Positions 6,802-14,966 of a DNA stretch of 22,156 nt are shown piece by piece. Within the stretch, counting starts at the first letter, position 1, and each line of letters opens with the position of its first letter. This stretch comes from Deltaproteobacteria bacterium (GTDB lineage: Bacteria; Desulfobacterota; Desulfarculia; Adiutricales; JAGVGV01). A model generated the notes under the pieces. That model had not been told where the DNA came from and searched no databases. It was given only the letters and a program-made list of their open reading frames with translations. The stretch covers positions 1-22,156 of the forward strand of contig JAGVGV010000030.1 in assembly GCA_020056895.1 (NCBI GenBank), in the 5' to 3' direction. The translations under genes and the position numbers were made by a program.

Positions 6802-8739
6802 TCAGCCGACGGCCGGGCTGGGAGGGGAGGCCGGTTCCTGATGGACCGCGGGCCCCTGGGGTTCCGGATTGGGCCGATATTCCGGAATCATGAGGGTCAG
6901 GTGATTCCGGATCGCTTCGGCGTTGTACGTCTGGGCCAGAGCTTCCAACTGGTCGATCCGCTTTTTCAATTCCCCAAAGTCGCAGGCCGTGCCTTTCAGC
7001 ACCATGATTTTTTCGTGTCCGGTGGGCACGATCCCTTCGCCTTCGGTAATCAATTCCTCGTAAAGCTTTTCCCCCGGCCGAAGCCCCGTGAACACGATGG
7101 GAATTTCGGTTTCCGGCTCAAAGCCCGAAAGCCGGATCATATCCCGCACCAAATCCAGAATGCGGATGGGCTGGCCCATTTCCAGGATGAACACTTCGCC
7201 GCCCGTCCCCAGGGCGCCGGCCTGGAGGATGAGTTGGGCCGCCTCGCCCACGCTCATGAAATAACGCGTAACTTCGGGATGGGTCACCGTGACTGGCCCG
7301 CCCCGGGCGATCTGTTCCCGAAACACCGGGATGGCCGACCCCGAACTGCCCATTACGTTCCCGAACCGAACGGCCATGAACCGGACCGGGGTGAGGCCGT
7401 TGGTGCATTCCACCACCATCTCGGCCACGCGCTTGGTGGCGCCCATGACGTTGGTGGGCCGGACGGCCTTGTCCGTGGAAACCAGCACGAATCGTTCCAC
7501 TCGGCCCGCCGCGGCCGCCTGGGCCAGGTTGATGGTCCCCCGTACGTTGTTCTGGACCGCTTCCCATGGAAAAATTTCCTGGATGGGTACGTGTTTGTAC
7601 GCGGCGGCGTGGAACACCACCTGGGGATCGAAAGCCCGGAACACCCGGTCCACCGATTCGCGGTCGCGGATGTCGGACAGAAAAGGGACGGCCGTAAGGT
7701 CCGGATACCGCTGCCGAAATTCCAGGTCCACCTTGAACAGGTTGAATTCGCTGATCTCCATCAGCCCCAGGGCTTCGGGTTGGAACCGGCCGATCTGCCG
7801 AACCAGCTCCGATCCGATGGACCCCCCCGCGCCCGTGACCAAAACCCTTTTCCCACGAAGGTACCGGGCGATCTCTTCCTGGTCCAACCGTAGTTCCGCC
7901 CGGCCAAGAAGGTCTTCCACTCGTACGTTCCGAACCGCTTTGAGCGATACCGAACCGTTGATCAGTTCGTCCAGAGCCGGCATGGTGCGATACGGTTTGT
8001 CCGTTTTTTCGCACAAGTCCACCACCCGGCGCATGGCTTCGCCCCGAGTATGGGCCAGGGCGATCAGGATTTCGTCGTATTCGATGGTGAGGTACTCGAT
8101 GGAAGCGATATCCCCAAGGATGGGAACGCCTCGGATGGCCTTGCCCTGGCTTCGCTGGTCATCCACCAGAAGACCCACGGGGACCATGCCGAGGTTGGGG
8201 TTTTCCTGCGTTTCCCGTATGATTTTTTCCGCCGCGTCCCCTTGGCCCACGATAAGCACTTGCCGGCCCGATCGGCCCCGTCGCCGGCCGAAGCGGGGGA
8301 AGAGCTGAAGCCCGGCGGCTCGGGCGAACCAAAGGCGGATGGCCATCCGGGTCCCGCCCACGGCCAGGAAACACAGAACGAAATCGATCAGGTACACCGA
8401 CCGGGAATACCCGTAAAAACCGAATAACCACAAGATGATAACGATCGCGGTCAGGGAACTGACCAGAACCGCCTTAAACAGATTGACCAGGTCCACCAGG
8501 CTCGTGTACCGCCACATGCCCCGGTACAGGCCGAAAAACCAGAAGGCCGCCAGCTTCAGGCCCAGCACCCAGGGCCAGGTGGAGGTGAACGTGGACATGA
8601 TGTAATAGGGGATGCCGAATTCGAACCGGATCAAAAAGGCGCCGTAATAGGCCCCCGCCACCAGCAGGGCGTCCAGGCCGAGCATGATGAACAGATTCCG
8701 GCGAAAGGTCAGGTAGTCCCAGGCTCGGATCATGAGCAT
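6802..8739 (-). CDS. Membrane nucleotide-sugar 4,6-dehydratase (WbpM/CapD/FlaA1-type)
   Basis: A 645-residue polysaccharide-biosynthesis protein. Residues 1-130 hold about four transmembrane segments. A first Rossmann-like region begins near residue 160 (VLIVGQGDAAEKI). The SDR domain begins near residue 297 with VTGAGGSIGSE (TGxxGxxG). The active-site region reads STDKAVRPTNVMGATKR: Ser, Met in place of the usual Tyr, and Lys, as in WbpM. Known members convert UDP-GlcNAc to UDP-4-keto-6-deoxy-GlcNAc at the inner membrane, leading to QuiNAc or FucNAc. It is the fourth gene of the operon, 33 nt after the dehydrogenase. The start is ATG 8739, with ATG 8733 as an alternative; the nearest good Shine-Dalgarno is unusually far (see separate entry). 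Confidence 0.92.
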   Translation of the reverse strand: MLMIRAWDYLTFRRNLFIMLGLDALLVAGAYYGAFLIRFEFGIPYYIMSTFTSTWPWVLGLKLAAFWFFGLYRGMWRYTSLVDLVNLFKAVLVSSLTAIVIILWLFGFYGYSRSVYLIDFVLCFLAVGGTRMAIRLWFARAAGLQLFPRFGRRRGRSGRQVLIVGQGDAAEKIIRETQENPNLGMVPVGLLVDDQRSQGKAIRGVPILGDIASIEYLTIEYDEILIALAHTRGEAMRRVVDLCEKTDKPYRTMPALDELINGSVSLKAVRNVRVEDLLGRAELRLDQEEIARYLRGKRVLVTGAGGSIGSELVRQIGRFQPEALGLMEISEFNLFKVDLEFRQRYPDLTAVPFLSDIRDRESVDRVFRAFDPQVVFHAAAYKHVPIQEIFPWEAVQNNVRGTINLAQAAAAGRVERFVLVSTDKAVRPTNVMGATKRVAEMVVECTNGLTPVRFMAVRFGNVMGSSGSAIPVFREQIARGGPVTVTHPEVTRYFMSVGEAAQLILQAGALGTGGEVFILEMGQPIRILDLVRDMIRLSGFEPETEIPIVFTGLRPGEKLYEELITEGEGIVPTGHEKIMVLKGTACDFGELKKRIDQLEALAQTYNAEAIRNHLTLMIPEYRPNPEPQGPAVHQEPASPPSPAVG

Positions 8740-8765
8740 GATCGGCCAAAGCGGCCGGTCTCCTT
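8740..8765 (-). promoter_or_regulatory. Ribosome-binding site with intervening hairpin before the CapD-like gene
   Basis: AAGGAG (8765-8760) lies 20 nt upstream of ATG 8739, too far for direct use. Between them CGGCC and GGCCG (8757-8753 and 8747-8743) form a 5-bp stem with a 5-nt loop. If folded, the hairpin leaves only 5 unpaired nt between AAGGAG and the ATG. No in-frame start codon exists closer to AAGGAG. Confidence 0.45.
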
Positions 8766-8772
8766 AAAGAAA

Positions 8773-10077
8773 TCAGGCTTTGACGACACGGTCCCCCATG
8801 GGCAGGACGCCTCGGGTATCCACCACCAGCCGGCCGTGCCGGGCGATAAGGTCGTAATCGAAGGCGTCGTGGTCGGTGACCAGGACCACGGCATCGGCCC
8901 GGGACAGGGATTCCGGATTGAGCGGCACGGATTCCAGGGCGTACTGACCCCTACGGAGCGTGGGGAACGACGGGATGAAGGGGTCGCTATACGCCACGTC
9001 GGCCCCTTTGGCCAGCAATTGGTCAATGATTTCGAGGGCCGGAGATTCCCGCATATCGTCCACGTTTTTTTTGTACGCCACGCCCAAAACCAGGATATGG
9101 GCGCCCTTCATGGCCCGGCCTTGGTCGTTGAGGGCGTCCTGGGTTTTGCGGACCACGAAATCGGGCATCTGGTGGTTCACTTCGCCGGCCAGTTCGATGA
9201 ACCGGGTGTGCACGCCGTATTCCCGGGCTTTCCAGGTAAGGTAGAAAGGATCGATGGGAATGCAGTGGCCGCCCAGGCCCGGGCCGGGGTAAAACGGCGT
9301 GAACCCGAAGGGTTTGGTGGCGGCGGCGCGGATCACTTCGTGGATATCGATGTCCATCCGGTCGGCCACGATCTTCAGTTCGTTCACCAGCCCAATGTTC
9401 ACCGACCGGTAAATGTTTTCAAGCAGCTTGGTCAGTTCCGCCACTCGGGTGGACGAAACCGGGACCACCCGGTCCATCACCGCGCCGTACAGCGCCTGGC
9501 CGACCTGAAGGCAGGCGGACGTGGAACCGCCGCAGACCTTGGGAATCGTCCGAGTATGAAAGTGCGGATTGGCCGGGTCTTCCCGTTCCGGCGAATACAC
9601 CAAAAAGAAATTCCGGCCGATCTCGAACCCCCGGCTTTCGATCCGGGGCCTCAATTCCTCTTCCGTGGTTCCCGGATACGTGGTGCTTTCCAGGCTGACC
9701 ACCTGGCCGGCGCGGATGTGGGGGACCAGTTGGTCCATGGTGCCGGTCACGTAGCTGATGTCCGGTTCCCGGTGGCGGTCCAGCGGCGTGGGCACGCAGA
9801 TGATCAGCGCGTCCGCTTCGGCCGAAAGGGAAAAATCCGTCGTGGACCGGAACCGGCCCGACGATACCGCCCGGCCGATTTTATCCGGGCTGATGTGCGC
9901 GATGTAGCTCCGGCCTTGGTTCAAGGCTTGGACCTTGGCCGCATCGATATCGAACCCCAGAACCTTGAACCCGGCTTCCACGAAAACCAGCGACAGCGGC
10001 AGTCCCACGTACCCCAGGCCCATCACGCCGATGACGGCCGAATGGTCCTGGAATTTAGCGATCAGCGTCGATTCCAT
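8773..10077 (-). CDS. wbpA: UDP-N-acetyl-D-glucosamine 6-dehydrogenase (WbpA/WecC-type)
   Basis: A 434-residue member of the UDP-glucose/GDP-mannose dehydrogenase family. The N-terminal NAD site is GVMGLGYVGLPLS (about 17-29). VPTPLDRHREPDISYV and the central-domain VSSTRVAELTKLLEN follow. The catalytic cysteine is in GPGLGGHCIPIDPFY (near residue 270), and the C-terminal domain has AYKKNVDDMRESP. Known members oxidise C6 of UDP-GlcNAc with two NAD+ to give UDP-GlcNAcA, the first step of the diacetamido-uronate pathway encoded by the next genes upstream. ATG 10077 is chosen because GAGG precedes it by 6 nt and the family N-terminus fits. The gap to the aminotransferase stop is 11 nt, so coupled translation is likely. 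UDP-ManNAc 6-dehydrogenase (WecC) is the main alternative. Confidence 0.9.
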   Translation of the reverse strand: MESTLIAKFQDHSAVIGVMGLGYVGLPLSLVFVEAGFKVLGFDIDAAKVQALNQGRSYIAHISPDKIGRAVSSGRFRSTTDFSLSAEADALIICVPTPLDRHREPDISYVTGTMDQLVPHIRAGQVVSLESTTYPGTTEEELRPRIESRGFEIGRNFFLVYSPEREDPANPHFHTRTIPKVCGGSTSACLQVGQALYGAVMDRVVPVSSTRVAELTKLLENIYRSVNIGLVNELKIVADRMDIDIHEVIRAAATKPFGFTPFYPGPGLGGHCIPIDPFYLTWKAREYGVHTRFIELAGEVNHQMPDFVVRKTQDALNDQGRAMKGAHILVLGVAYKKNVDDMRESPALEIIDQLLAKGADVAYSDPFIPSFPTLRRGQYALESVPLNPESLSRADAVVLVTDHDAFDYDLIARHGRLVVDTRGVLPMGDRVVKA

Positions 10078-10088
10078 ATCGGGCCTCG

Positions 10089-11207
10089 TCAAACCGCCGC
10101 CCGGCAGGCGGCCACGATCCGGTCGATGGTTTCTTCGTCCAGATAGGGATGCATGGGCAGGCTGAAAATCCTTTGGGCCGCCCATTCCGAGGCCGGGAAG
10201 GCGCCTTTGGGGATGTTCAGAAAGGCGAAGGCCTTCTGGAGGTGAAGTGGAATCGGATAATACACGGCCGTTGGAATCCCCGCTTCCTTGAGGCTCGCCA
10301 GCACCCGGTCCCGGTCATCGGTCTGGATTGAATATTGGGCCCAAGTGGACAAATACCCGTCCGGAATGACAGGGGTCTGGAACCGGTCGCCCAGTCCGGC
10401 GGAATACCGGGCCGCCACTTTTTGACGCGCCTGGATTTCCTCTTCGAACACACTCAGCTTGACCAGCAGGATCGCCGCCTGGAGCGTATCCAGCCGGCCG
10501 TTGATCCCTACCCGCACGTTTTCGTACTTGTCCCGGCCCTGGCCGTGGACCCGTATGGAAACCAATTTCTGGTACAGATCGTCGTCGTCCAGCGTGATCG
10601 CTCCGCCGTCGCCGTACGCGCCCAGAGGTTTGGCCGGGAAAAAACTGGCGCCGCCCGCATGGCCCAGGCCGCCCGCTCGGCGGTCCTTGTACCGGGCGCC
10701 GAAACTCTGAGCCGCGTCCTCCAGGACGAACAGCCCCTTTTCCTTGGCCAGCGCCATGACCGGATCGTAATCCGCCGGCAGACCGAACAAATCCACCGGG
10801 ATGATGATTCGGGGTTTCAACATTCCTTCCCGGGCCACCCGGTCCACGGCTTCGGCTAAAAGGGCGGGAGAAATGTTATATGTGGCCGGATCGATGTCCA
10901 CGAACACCGGCGTGGCGCCGAGTAGAGCAATCACCTCCGCGGTGGCGATGAAGGTGAAGGGCGAGGTGAAAACCGCGTCGCCCGGACCCACGCCCAGGGC
11001 CAACAGGGGCATGAGCAGCGCGTCCGTGCCGCTGGCCGCGGCCACGGCGTGACGGGTTCCGGCCCACCGGGCCAGTTCTTCTTCCAGGGCCTTGATTTCC
11101 GGGCCCATGATGTATTGACCATGAGCCAACACCCGATCCATGGCTTCCCGAAGCTGGGGCTCCAGCCGCTTTTGCTGCGTTTTCAGATCGATAAAGGGAA
11201 TGGTCAC
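10089..11207 (-). CDS. wbpE: DegT/DnrJ/EryC1 aminotransferase (WbpE-like)
   Basis: A 372-residue PLP-dependent sugar aminotransferase. The N-terminus (IPFIDLKTQQKRLEPQ), GTDALLMPLLALGVGPGDAV, EDAAQSFGA and the PLP-lysine motif SFFPAKPLGAYGDGGAI (Lys near residue 190) are all typical. By context it would transfer an amino group from glutamate to the 3-keto carbon of UDP-3-keto-GlcNAcA made by the oxidoreductase half of the neighbouring fusion. GTG 11207 is chosen because an AGGCGG site lies upstream and homologues begin at about this point. An in-frame TTG at 11246, overlapping the upstream stop as TTGA, would add 13 residues. The gap to the fusion gene is 35 nt. Confidence 0.88.
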   Translation of the reverse strand: MTIPFIDLKTQQKRLEPQLREAMDRVLAHGQYIMGPEIKALEEELARWAGTRHAVAAASGTDALLMPLLALGVGPGDAVFTSPFTFIATAEVIALLGATPVFVDIDPATYNISPALLAEAVDRVAREGMLKPRIIIPVDLFGLPADYDPVMALAKEKGLFVLEDAAQSFGARYKDRRAGGLGHAGGASFFPAKPLGAYGDGGAITLDDDDLYQKLVSIRVHGQGRDKYENVRVGINGRLDTLQAAILLVKLSVFEEEIQARQKVAARYSAGLGDRFQTPVIPDGYLSTWAQYSIQTDDRDRVLASLKEAGIPTAVYYPIPLHLQKAFAFLNIPKGAFPASEWAAQRIFSLPMHPYLDEETIDRIVAACRAAV

Positions 11208-11242
11208 TGGTTCACCGCCTAACGTTGCTATCCGGAATCCGA

Positions 11243-12844
11243 TCAAATCGAGGAGGACGGGGCCGCCGGTCCAATCGCTTCCAGCCCGCTTGGTCCTTCA
11301 CGGTACTTGGCCGCGCAGGAAGGGCAGATCAGGTCCGATCCCAGCCGAACCCCGCAGGCGCAAACCCAGCCCTTTCTCTTGGCCGGGTTGCCCACCATCA
11401 GGGCGTGGTCCAAAACATCCGTGGTGACCACCGCGCCGGCCCCCACCAGGCAATAAGCCCCCAAGACGTGGCCGCACACGATGGTGGCGTTGGCCCCGAT
11501 GGTGGCCCCTTTCTTCACCAGCGTGGGCCTTAGTTCCGCCATCCGGCGGATGAAGGCCCGGGGGTTGTACACGTTGGTGAAGACCATGCTGGGGCCGCAA
11601 AACACGTCGTCTTCCAGAATCACTCCTTCATACAAGGACACGTTGTTCTGGATTTTGCACCCATCCCCCACCACGGCCCGGGGACCCACTACCACGTTCT
11701 GGCCGATGTTGCATTTGCGGCCGATCCGGCTGCCGGGCATCACATGGGAAAAATGCCAGATCCGGGCGCCTTCGCCGATCGTCACGTCGTCGTCGATCAC
11801 CGCCGTTTCGTGAGCGAACCAGTCGGTCGGAGGCGCGTCCGAAACCTTTTCCAGGTCCGCGGCCTCGCCCGTTTCCAAGGCCCGCTGGCAGGCGTTGAGC
11901 ACGGCGAGAACCCGAACGCCTTCGTCGCCGTCGGTGGGCGGCGGGGTTCGGGTTTCGATGCATTCCAAAAAACGGGCGCATTCCAGCCGGAGCGGCTCGG
12001 CTTCCTCGACCGGCACTTTTTCCGCGTCGGCTCGATGAGCCACGGGCACGTTGCCGGGCCATTCAATGGTATGGGCGTAAAGTTTAAGCTTTTCCGGCCA
12101 GGAGGCGGTGTCGTCAAACACCGCCATCTTTTTTTCGCCCACCACCACCAGTTTTTGTTCCTTGATGGGATGAAGCCACGAAACGAACAGGTGAGCCCGG
12201 ACTCCGCTGGGGAACCGCAACGTGCTGACGGTGACGTCGGCCACTTTTTGGTGGAGGTAATTGCCGCCCTGAGTTTGAACCCGGTCCGGCGTTTCCCCCA
12301 ACAGACCCAATATCAAGGAAATATCATGAGGGGCGAAGGACCACAAAACATTTTCTTCGCGCCTCAGTTTGCCCAGGTTCAGCCGATTGGAATAAATGTA
12401 GAGGATTTTGCCCAAGTCCCCGCCGTCGATCCGTTCCTTGAGGGCCCGGACCACGGGATGGTACCAGAGCAGATGGCCGACCATGAGGACGCGGCTTTTT
12501 TCCCGGGCCAATGCGGCCAGGGATCGGCCTTCGGCGGCGGACAGGCACAAGGGTTTTTCGACGAACACATCCTTGCCGGCCAACAAGGCTTCGCGGACCA
12601 ACCGGCCGTGGGTTTCCGCCGGAGTCGCCACCACCACGCCCCGAATGTCCGGATCGGTCAGAACGTCCGCCGGCTGGGCCGCGCCTCGGACTCCGGGATA
12701 CTGAGCCAAAAGGCTGGAAAGGGTGGCCGATTGAGTGTCGCAGATGGTCCGGAGGCCGCCGAGCCCATAAAAATTACGGACCAGATTCCGACCCCAGTAC
12801 CCCGTGCCGATGACCGCCACATGGGGTTCCCGTTCGCTCACCAT
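11243..12844 (-). CDS. Fusion of WbpB-like oxidoreductase and WbpD-like N-acetyltransferase
   Basis: A 533-residue two-enzyme protein. Residues 1-330 are a Gfo/Idh/MocA oxidoreductase: the NAD(P) motif is AVIGTGYWGRNLVRNF, with EKPLCLS near residue 95. From about residue 340 a left-handed beta-helix acyltransferase begins (VTIGEGARIWHFSHVMPG, IGQNVVVGP, GANATIVCGHVLG, VGAGAVVT). A short C-terminal CACG...CPSC pattern (about 494-510) looks like a small zinc knuckle. In the known pathway WbpB oxidises C3 of UDP-GlcNAcA and WbpD acetylates the 3-amino group after WbpE, so the two halves act on either side of the aminotransferase encoded next. The start is ATG 12844 or GTG 12841; GGAGG lies 4 nt before the ATG and 7 before the GTG. 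It is the first gene of the operon. Confidence 0.9.
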   Translation of the reverse strand: MVSEREPHVAVIGTGYWGRNLVRNFYGLGGLRTICDTQSATLSSLLAQYPGVRGAAQPADVLTDPDIRGVVVATPAETHGRLVREALLAGKDVFVEKPLCLSAAEGRSLAALAREKSRVLMVGHLLWYHPVVRALKERIDGGDLGKILYIYSNRLNLGKLRREENVLWSFAPHDISLILGLLGETPDRVQTQGGNYLHQKVADVTVSTLRFPSGVRAHLFVSWLHPIKEQKLVVVGEKKMAVFDDTASWPEKLKLYAHTIEWPGNVPVAHRADAEKVPVEEAEPLRLECARFLECIETRTPPPTDGDEGVRVLAVLNACQRALETGEAADLEKVSDAPPTDWFAHETAVIDDDVTIGEGARIWHFSHVMPGSRIGRKCNIGQNVVVGPRAVVGDGCKIQNNVSLYEGVILEDDVFCGPSMVFTNVYNPRAFIRRMAELRPTLVKKGATIGANATIVCGHVLGAYCLVGAGAVVTTDVLDHALMVGNPAKRKGWVCACGVRLGSDLICPSCAAKYREGPSGLEAIGPAAPSSSI

Positions 12845-12946
12845 CCCACCTCCCTCTGGCATGCCAGCCCCCACGCCATCACCCGCGTCCGCTCCTGGGC
12901 TCTTCGCCAAAAATCCGGACACGGACGCTGGTTTGCCGCCGCCGCA

Positions 12947-12975
12947 TTCTTATCCCTGGTCCAAAGGGTTGTCAA
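12947..12975 (-). promoter_or_regulatory. Sigma70-like promoter for the nucleotide-sugar operon
   Basis: On the minus strand a perfect TTGACA (12975-12970) is followed after 17 nt by TAAGAA (12952-12947), a weak -10. The start would be near 12940, about 95 nt before the fusion gene. Confidence 0.4.
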
Positions 12976-13232
12976 GGGCGGGGTTTGGGCCAGGATCCAC
13001 CGCCTATAGTACGGCGGAGTCCCTAGTCGGTTCGGAAGGCCGCTTCCGGCCTCGATTCAGGTGTCAGACTTGGGAGGGTTTCAATTTGCACCCTTGTGAA
13101 GGGCGCGGCGCCCGTTTTTGGTGAGCAGGTTTCCCTTATCCAGCCCAGTCGAAGCCCGTCCCGTCGAAAACGGCACCCCAACTCCGCGATGCCACCCGAA
13201 ACTGAAGGGTTACTCCCATCCGGCTATTTTTC
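12976..13232. other. Intergenic region between the divergent sugar operon and ffh
   Basis: The whole gene-free stretch is 12845-13323. Apart from the two divergent promoters and the terminator-like hairpin at 13101-13119, it shows a TATAGT hexamer at 13005-13010 with no good -35, and a GGAAGgccgCTTCC hairpin near 13041. No convincing ORF was seen, and no SRP RNA, tRNA or riboswitch core was recognised. Confidence 0.5.
13101..13119 (+). terminator. Rho-independent terminator-like hairpin of unknown transcript
   Basis: GGGCG (13101-13105) and CGCCC (13109-13113) form a 5-bp GC stem with a 3-nt loop, followed by G and TTTTT. The GGG of the left arm can instead pair with CCC of CCCTTgtgAAGGG (13091-13103), so the two hairpins exclude each other. 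No gene on the plus strand precedes it, so it may end a short RNA. Confidence 0.4.
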
Positions 13233-13261
13233 TTGACAAGTTGAAAGCAAGCCCTTAGGCT
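13233..13261 (+). promoter_or_regulatory. Sigma70-like promoter for ffh and the downstream cluster
   Basis: A perfect TTGACA (13233-13238), a 17-nt spacer and TAGGCT (13256-13261). The start site would be near 13268, with a leader of about 56 nt before ffh. Confidence 0.6.
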
Positions 13262-13323
13262 TTCTATTTCAGGTTTTTCCGGGCGCTATTGGGGTTCGGG
13301 GAAATTCCAGGGAGCGGAGCCGC

Positions 13324-14658
13324 ATGTTTGATGGTCTGGCCGAAAAACTGAACGAAACCTTCCGGAAGCTCCGGGGGCGGGGCAAGCTGTCCGAGGCCAA
13401 CATCCAGGAAGGCCTTCGGGAAGTGCGGCTGGCTCTGCTCGAAGCCGACGTCAATTATAAGGTGGTCAAAGACCTGATCGGCTCCATCCGCGAACGGGCC
13501 GTGGGCCAGGAAGTCATGGCCAGCCTGACGCCGGGCCAGCAGGTGGTCAAGATCGTTTATGAGGAACTCACCAATGTGATGGGTGGGTCCAACAGCCAAC
13601 TGGTTTTTTCCGGCCGCCCGCCCTGGTCCATCATGCTGGTGGGGCTTCAGGGGTCCGGCAAGACGACCACCGCCGGCAAATTAGCCTTGTTCCTGAAAAA
13701 GCAGGGTAAAAAACCCATGCTGGTCCCGGCCGACGTGTATCGTCCCGCCGCCATCGACCAGCTGAAAAGGCTGGGCGAACAGGTGGGCGTTCCGGTTTAT
13801 CCGTCCACCGACCAGATGAATCCGGTGGACATCACCCACAAAGCCCGGATCAGCGCGGGCGAATACGGGTGCGACACCCTTTTATACGATACCGCCGGCC
13901 GGTTGCATATCGATGAAACCCTGATGGGGGAACTCAAGGCCATCAAGGCCCGGGTTTCACCCAACGAAATATTGTTCGTGGCCGATGCCATGACCGGCCA
14001 GGAGGCCGTGAACGTGGCCTCCACGTTCAACGAATGGCTGGACCTGACCGGGGTGGTTCTGACTAAGATGGAAGGCGATGCCCGGGGCGGCGCGGCCCTG
14101 TCCATCAAATCCGTGCTGGGCCGGCCCCTTAAATTCGTGGGCATGGGCGAAAAGCTGGATGCTTTGGAACCCTTCCATCCGGACCGGGTGGCTTCGCGGA
14201 TTTTGGGCATGGGCGATGTGTTGAGCCTGATTGAAAAGGCCCAGGCCAATTTTGATCAGGAACAGGCCCTGGACCTGGCCCGCAAACTCAAGAAGGATGA
14301 ATTCACCCTGGAGGATTTCCAGAAGCAGTTACGGCAGCTCAAGAAAATGGGCTCCATGGAAAGCCTTTTGCGGATGATCCCCGGGCTGGGCGGCAAGCTG
14401 AAGAAGCTTCGGGAAATGCAGCCGGAAGAGGGTGAACTGAAAAAAATCGAAGCGATCATCAATTCGATGACGATCGAGGAGCGGCGGGACCATACGCTGC
14501 TCAACGCCAGCCGGCGCCGGCGGATCGCCAAAGGCAGCGGTACGGCGGTGGCGGACGTGAACGCGCTGGTCAAGAATTTCGTGGAAACGAAAAAGATGAT
14601 GCGCAAGTTCACGAAGGGCGGGTTGATGTCGATGGCGCGGGGCGGCCTTCCTTTTTAA
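13324..14658 (+). CDS. ffh: Signal recognition particle GTPase Ffh
   Basis: A 444-residue SRP54-type protein that binds the SRP RNA and nascent signal sequences and delivers ribosomes to the membrane via FtsY. The N domain occupies about 1-90 (ALLEADVNYKVVKDLI). The G domain has the P-loop GLQGSGKTTTAGKLA (about 106-120), DTAGRLHIDE (about 189) and the guanine-specificity/closing motif TKMEGDARGGAA (about 248; homologues often read TKLDGDARGGAA). The C-terminal M domain (about 300-430) includes SMESLLRMIPGLGG and the RNA-binding helix SRRRRIAKGSGTAVADVN. Length is normal. Upstream GGGAGCGGAG supports the ATG. It heads the rpsP-khpA-rimM-trmD-rplS cluster, as in many proteobacteria. Confidence 0.97.
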   Translation: MFDGLAEKLNETFRKLRGRGKLSEANIQEGLREVRLALLEADVNYKVVKDLIGSIRERAVGQEVMASLTPGQQVVKIVYEELTNVMGGSNSQLVFSGRPPWSIMLVGLQGSGKTTTAGKLALFLKKQGKKPMLVPADVYRPAAIDQLKRLGEQVGVPVYPSTDQMNPVDITHKARISAGEYGCDTLLYDTAGRLHIDETLMGELKAIKARVSPNEILFVADAMTGQEAVNVASTFNEWLDLTGVVLTKMEGDARGGAALSIKSVLGRPLKFVGMGEKLDALEPFHPDRVASRILGMGDVLSLIEKAQANFDQEQALDLARKLKKDEFTLEDFQKQLRQLKKMGSMESLLRMIPGLGGKLKKLREMQPEEGELKKIEAIINSMTIEERRDHTLLNASRRRRIAKGSGTAVADVNALVKNFVETKKMMRKFTKGGLMSMARGGLPF

Positions 14659-14723
14659 GGAGAAGCGCCCGGGACTGGCAAGAACGGAAAACCGATATAT
14701 ACTGTAAGGAGACACAAAGCGAC

Positions 14724-14966
14724 ATGGCCGTGAAGATCAGGCTGGCCCGTTACGGGGCCAAGAAGAAGCCCTTTTACCGGGTCGTGGTGGCGGATTCCCA
14801 AGCGAAACGGGATGGGCGGTTCATTGAAATCCTGGGAACGTACGATCCCAACCAGAACCCGGCCCAGGTGAACATTCAGCGCGACAAGTTGCAGTCGTGG
14901 CTGGATAAGGGCGCGGAACCCACGGACACGGTGGCCAGCCTCATCCGGGGCCTGCCCTCGGCCTGA
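14724..14966 (+). CDS. rpsP: 30S ribosomal protein S16
   Basis: An 80-residue S16 with the standard N-terminus (AVKIRLARYGAKKKPFYRVV), DGRFIEILGTYDP and the C-terminal SWLDKGAEPTDTV. It helps fold the 5' domain of 16S rRNA during small-subunit assembly. TAAGGAGACACAAAGCGAC precedes the ATG, giving AAGGAG with a slightly long spacing. It lies 65 bp after ffh on the same strand; the next gene, khpA, is 253 bp away. Confidence 0.97.
   Translation: MAVKIRLARYGAKKKPFYRVVVADSQAKRDGRFIEILGTYDPNQNPAQVNIQRDKLQSWLDKGAEPTDTVASLIRGLPSA

Noticed and set aside
6619..7893. 424-codon plus-strand frame opposite the dehydratase and small cysteine protein
   Set aside because: Shadow frame with biased composition and no domain; the minus strand codes for a membrane dehydratase.
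8836..10146. 436-codon plus-strand frame opposite the dehydrogenase
   Set aside because: The minus strand has all dehydrogenase motifs in order; the opposite frame is His/Gly/Phe-rich without recognisable structure.
13014..13120. SRP (4.5S) RNA upstream of ffh
   Set aside because: The conserved GGTCAGG...GGAAGCAGCC tetraloop region is absent.
14675..14703. CTGGCA-17-TATACT promoter candidate before rpsP
   Set aside because: The start site would fall inside the rpsP Shine-Dalgarno (14706-14711), so it is probably a chance match.
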